Below, piece by piece: positions 14,408-14,493 of a DNA stretch of 14,493 nt. Position 1 is the stretch's first letter, and every line of letters begins with the position of its first letter. The position numbers and the translations under genes are program-made. A model generated the notes under the pieces. It ran no database searches, was not told the DNA's origin, and worked only from the letters and a program-made list of their open reading frames with translations. The stretch comes from Bacteroidales bacterium (GTDB taxonomy: Bacteria > Bacteroidota > Bacteroidia > Bacteroidales > WCHB1-69): positions 1-14,493 of the forward strand of contig JALNYF010000053.1 of assembly GCA_023229985.1 (NCBI GenBank), written 5' to 3'.

Positions 14408-14493
14408 TTAGTTGATATTAACGTCTTTTACCCATTTAGCGACCAATGCTTCTTGTCTTGGTTTGTCGGATAATTCTTCGCCAAGTACTTTTT
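14408..14493 (-). CDS. atpF: F-type ATP synthase b subunit, C-terminal fragment
   Basis: Only the last 27 residues and the TAA stop (14408-14410) are inside the window; the gene continues past the right edge. The readable C-terminus is KVLGEELSDKPRQEALVAKW followed by VKDVNIN, a charged helix as expected for the end of the b subunit. The assignment rests on this fit and on its place directly upstream of atpH. The gap to atpH is 18 nt. Confidence 0.85.
   Translation of the reverse strand, partial: KVLGEELSDKPRQEALVAKWVKDVNIN

Noticed and set aside
1..14493. CRISPR array, transposon or toxin-antitoxin system
   Set aside because: No regularly spaced repeats, terminal inverted repeats, transposase motifs or paired small genes were seen; nearly all sequence is accounted for by conserved genes.

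Overview
The window reads as a chromosomal segment of a Bacteroidota (Bacteroidetes) bacterium, most likely of the Bacteroidales. Four things point there. Three promoter candidates match the phylum's sigma-ABfr -7 consensus TAnnTTTGY exactly. Most genes have A/T-rich leaders with no Shine-Dalgarno sequence. The gene order is tig-clpP-clpX. There is a DUF4369-like/thioredoxin exported protein of the type common in this phylum. Every protein gene lies on the minus strand; the only plus-strand gene is a tRNA-Ser.

Read in the direction of transcription (right to left), the first block is the end of the F-type ATP synthase operon: the atpF C-terminus (cut by the window edge), atpH, atpA and atpG. 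An exported endonuclease/exonuclease/phosphatase-fold hydrolase and a polyprenol-phosphate mannosyltransferase-like glycosyltransferase follow with gaps of 17 and 7 nt. A GC-rich hairpin at 9494-9511 probably ends this unit.

A roughly 360-bp non-coding stretch then separates this unit from tRNA-Ser(GCU) (plus strand, with its own promoter and terminator). A second AT-rich gap, read divergently, holds the promoter of a large ADP-forming acetyl-CoA synthetase, which makes ATP from acyl-CoA by substrate-level phosphorylation.

The left half is a proteostasis operon with a promoter just upstream of tig: trigger factor, ClpP and ClpX. Short gaps or overlaps continue into three exported proteins: a TlpA-like thioredoxin with a long helical insert, a possible beta-propeller protein, and an unrecognised exported protein that runs off the left edge.

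The most notable observation is in ClpP. The position of the catalytic-triad aspartate is asparagine (N200), the arrangement known from Listeria ClpP1, while the serine and histidine are intact. The partner ClpX has IGY where the ClpP-docking loop usually reads IGF. No CRISPR array, insertion sequence, prophage or classical defence system is visible; most of the window is housekeeping.
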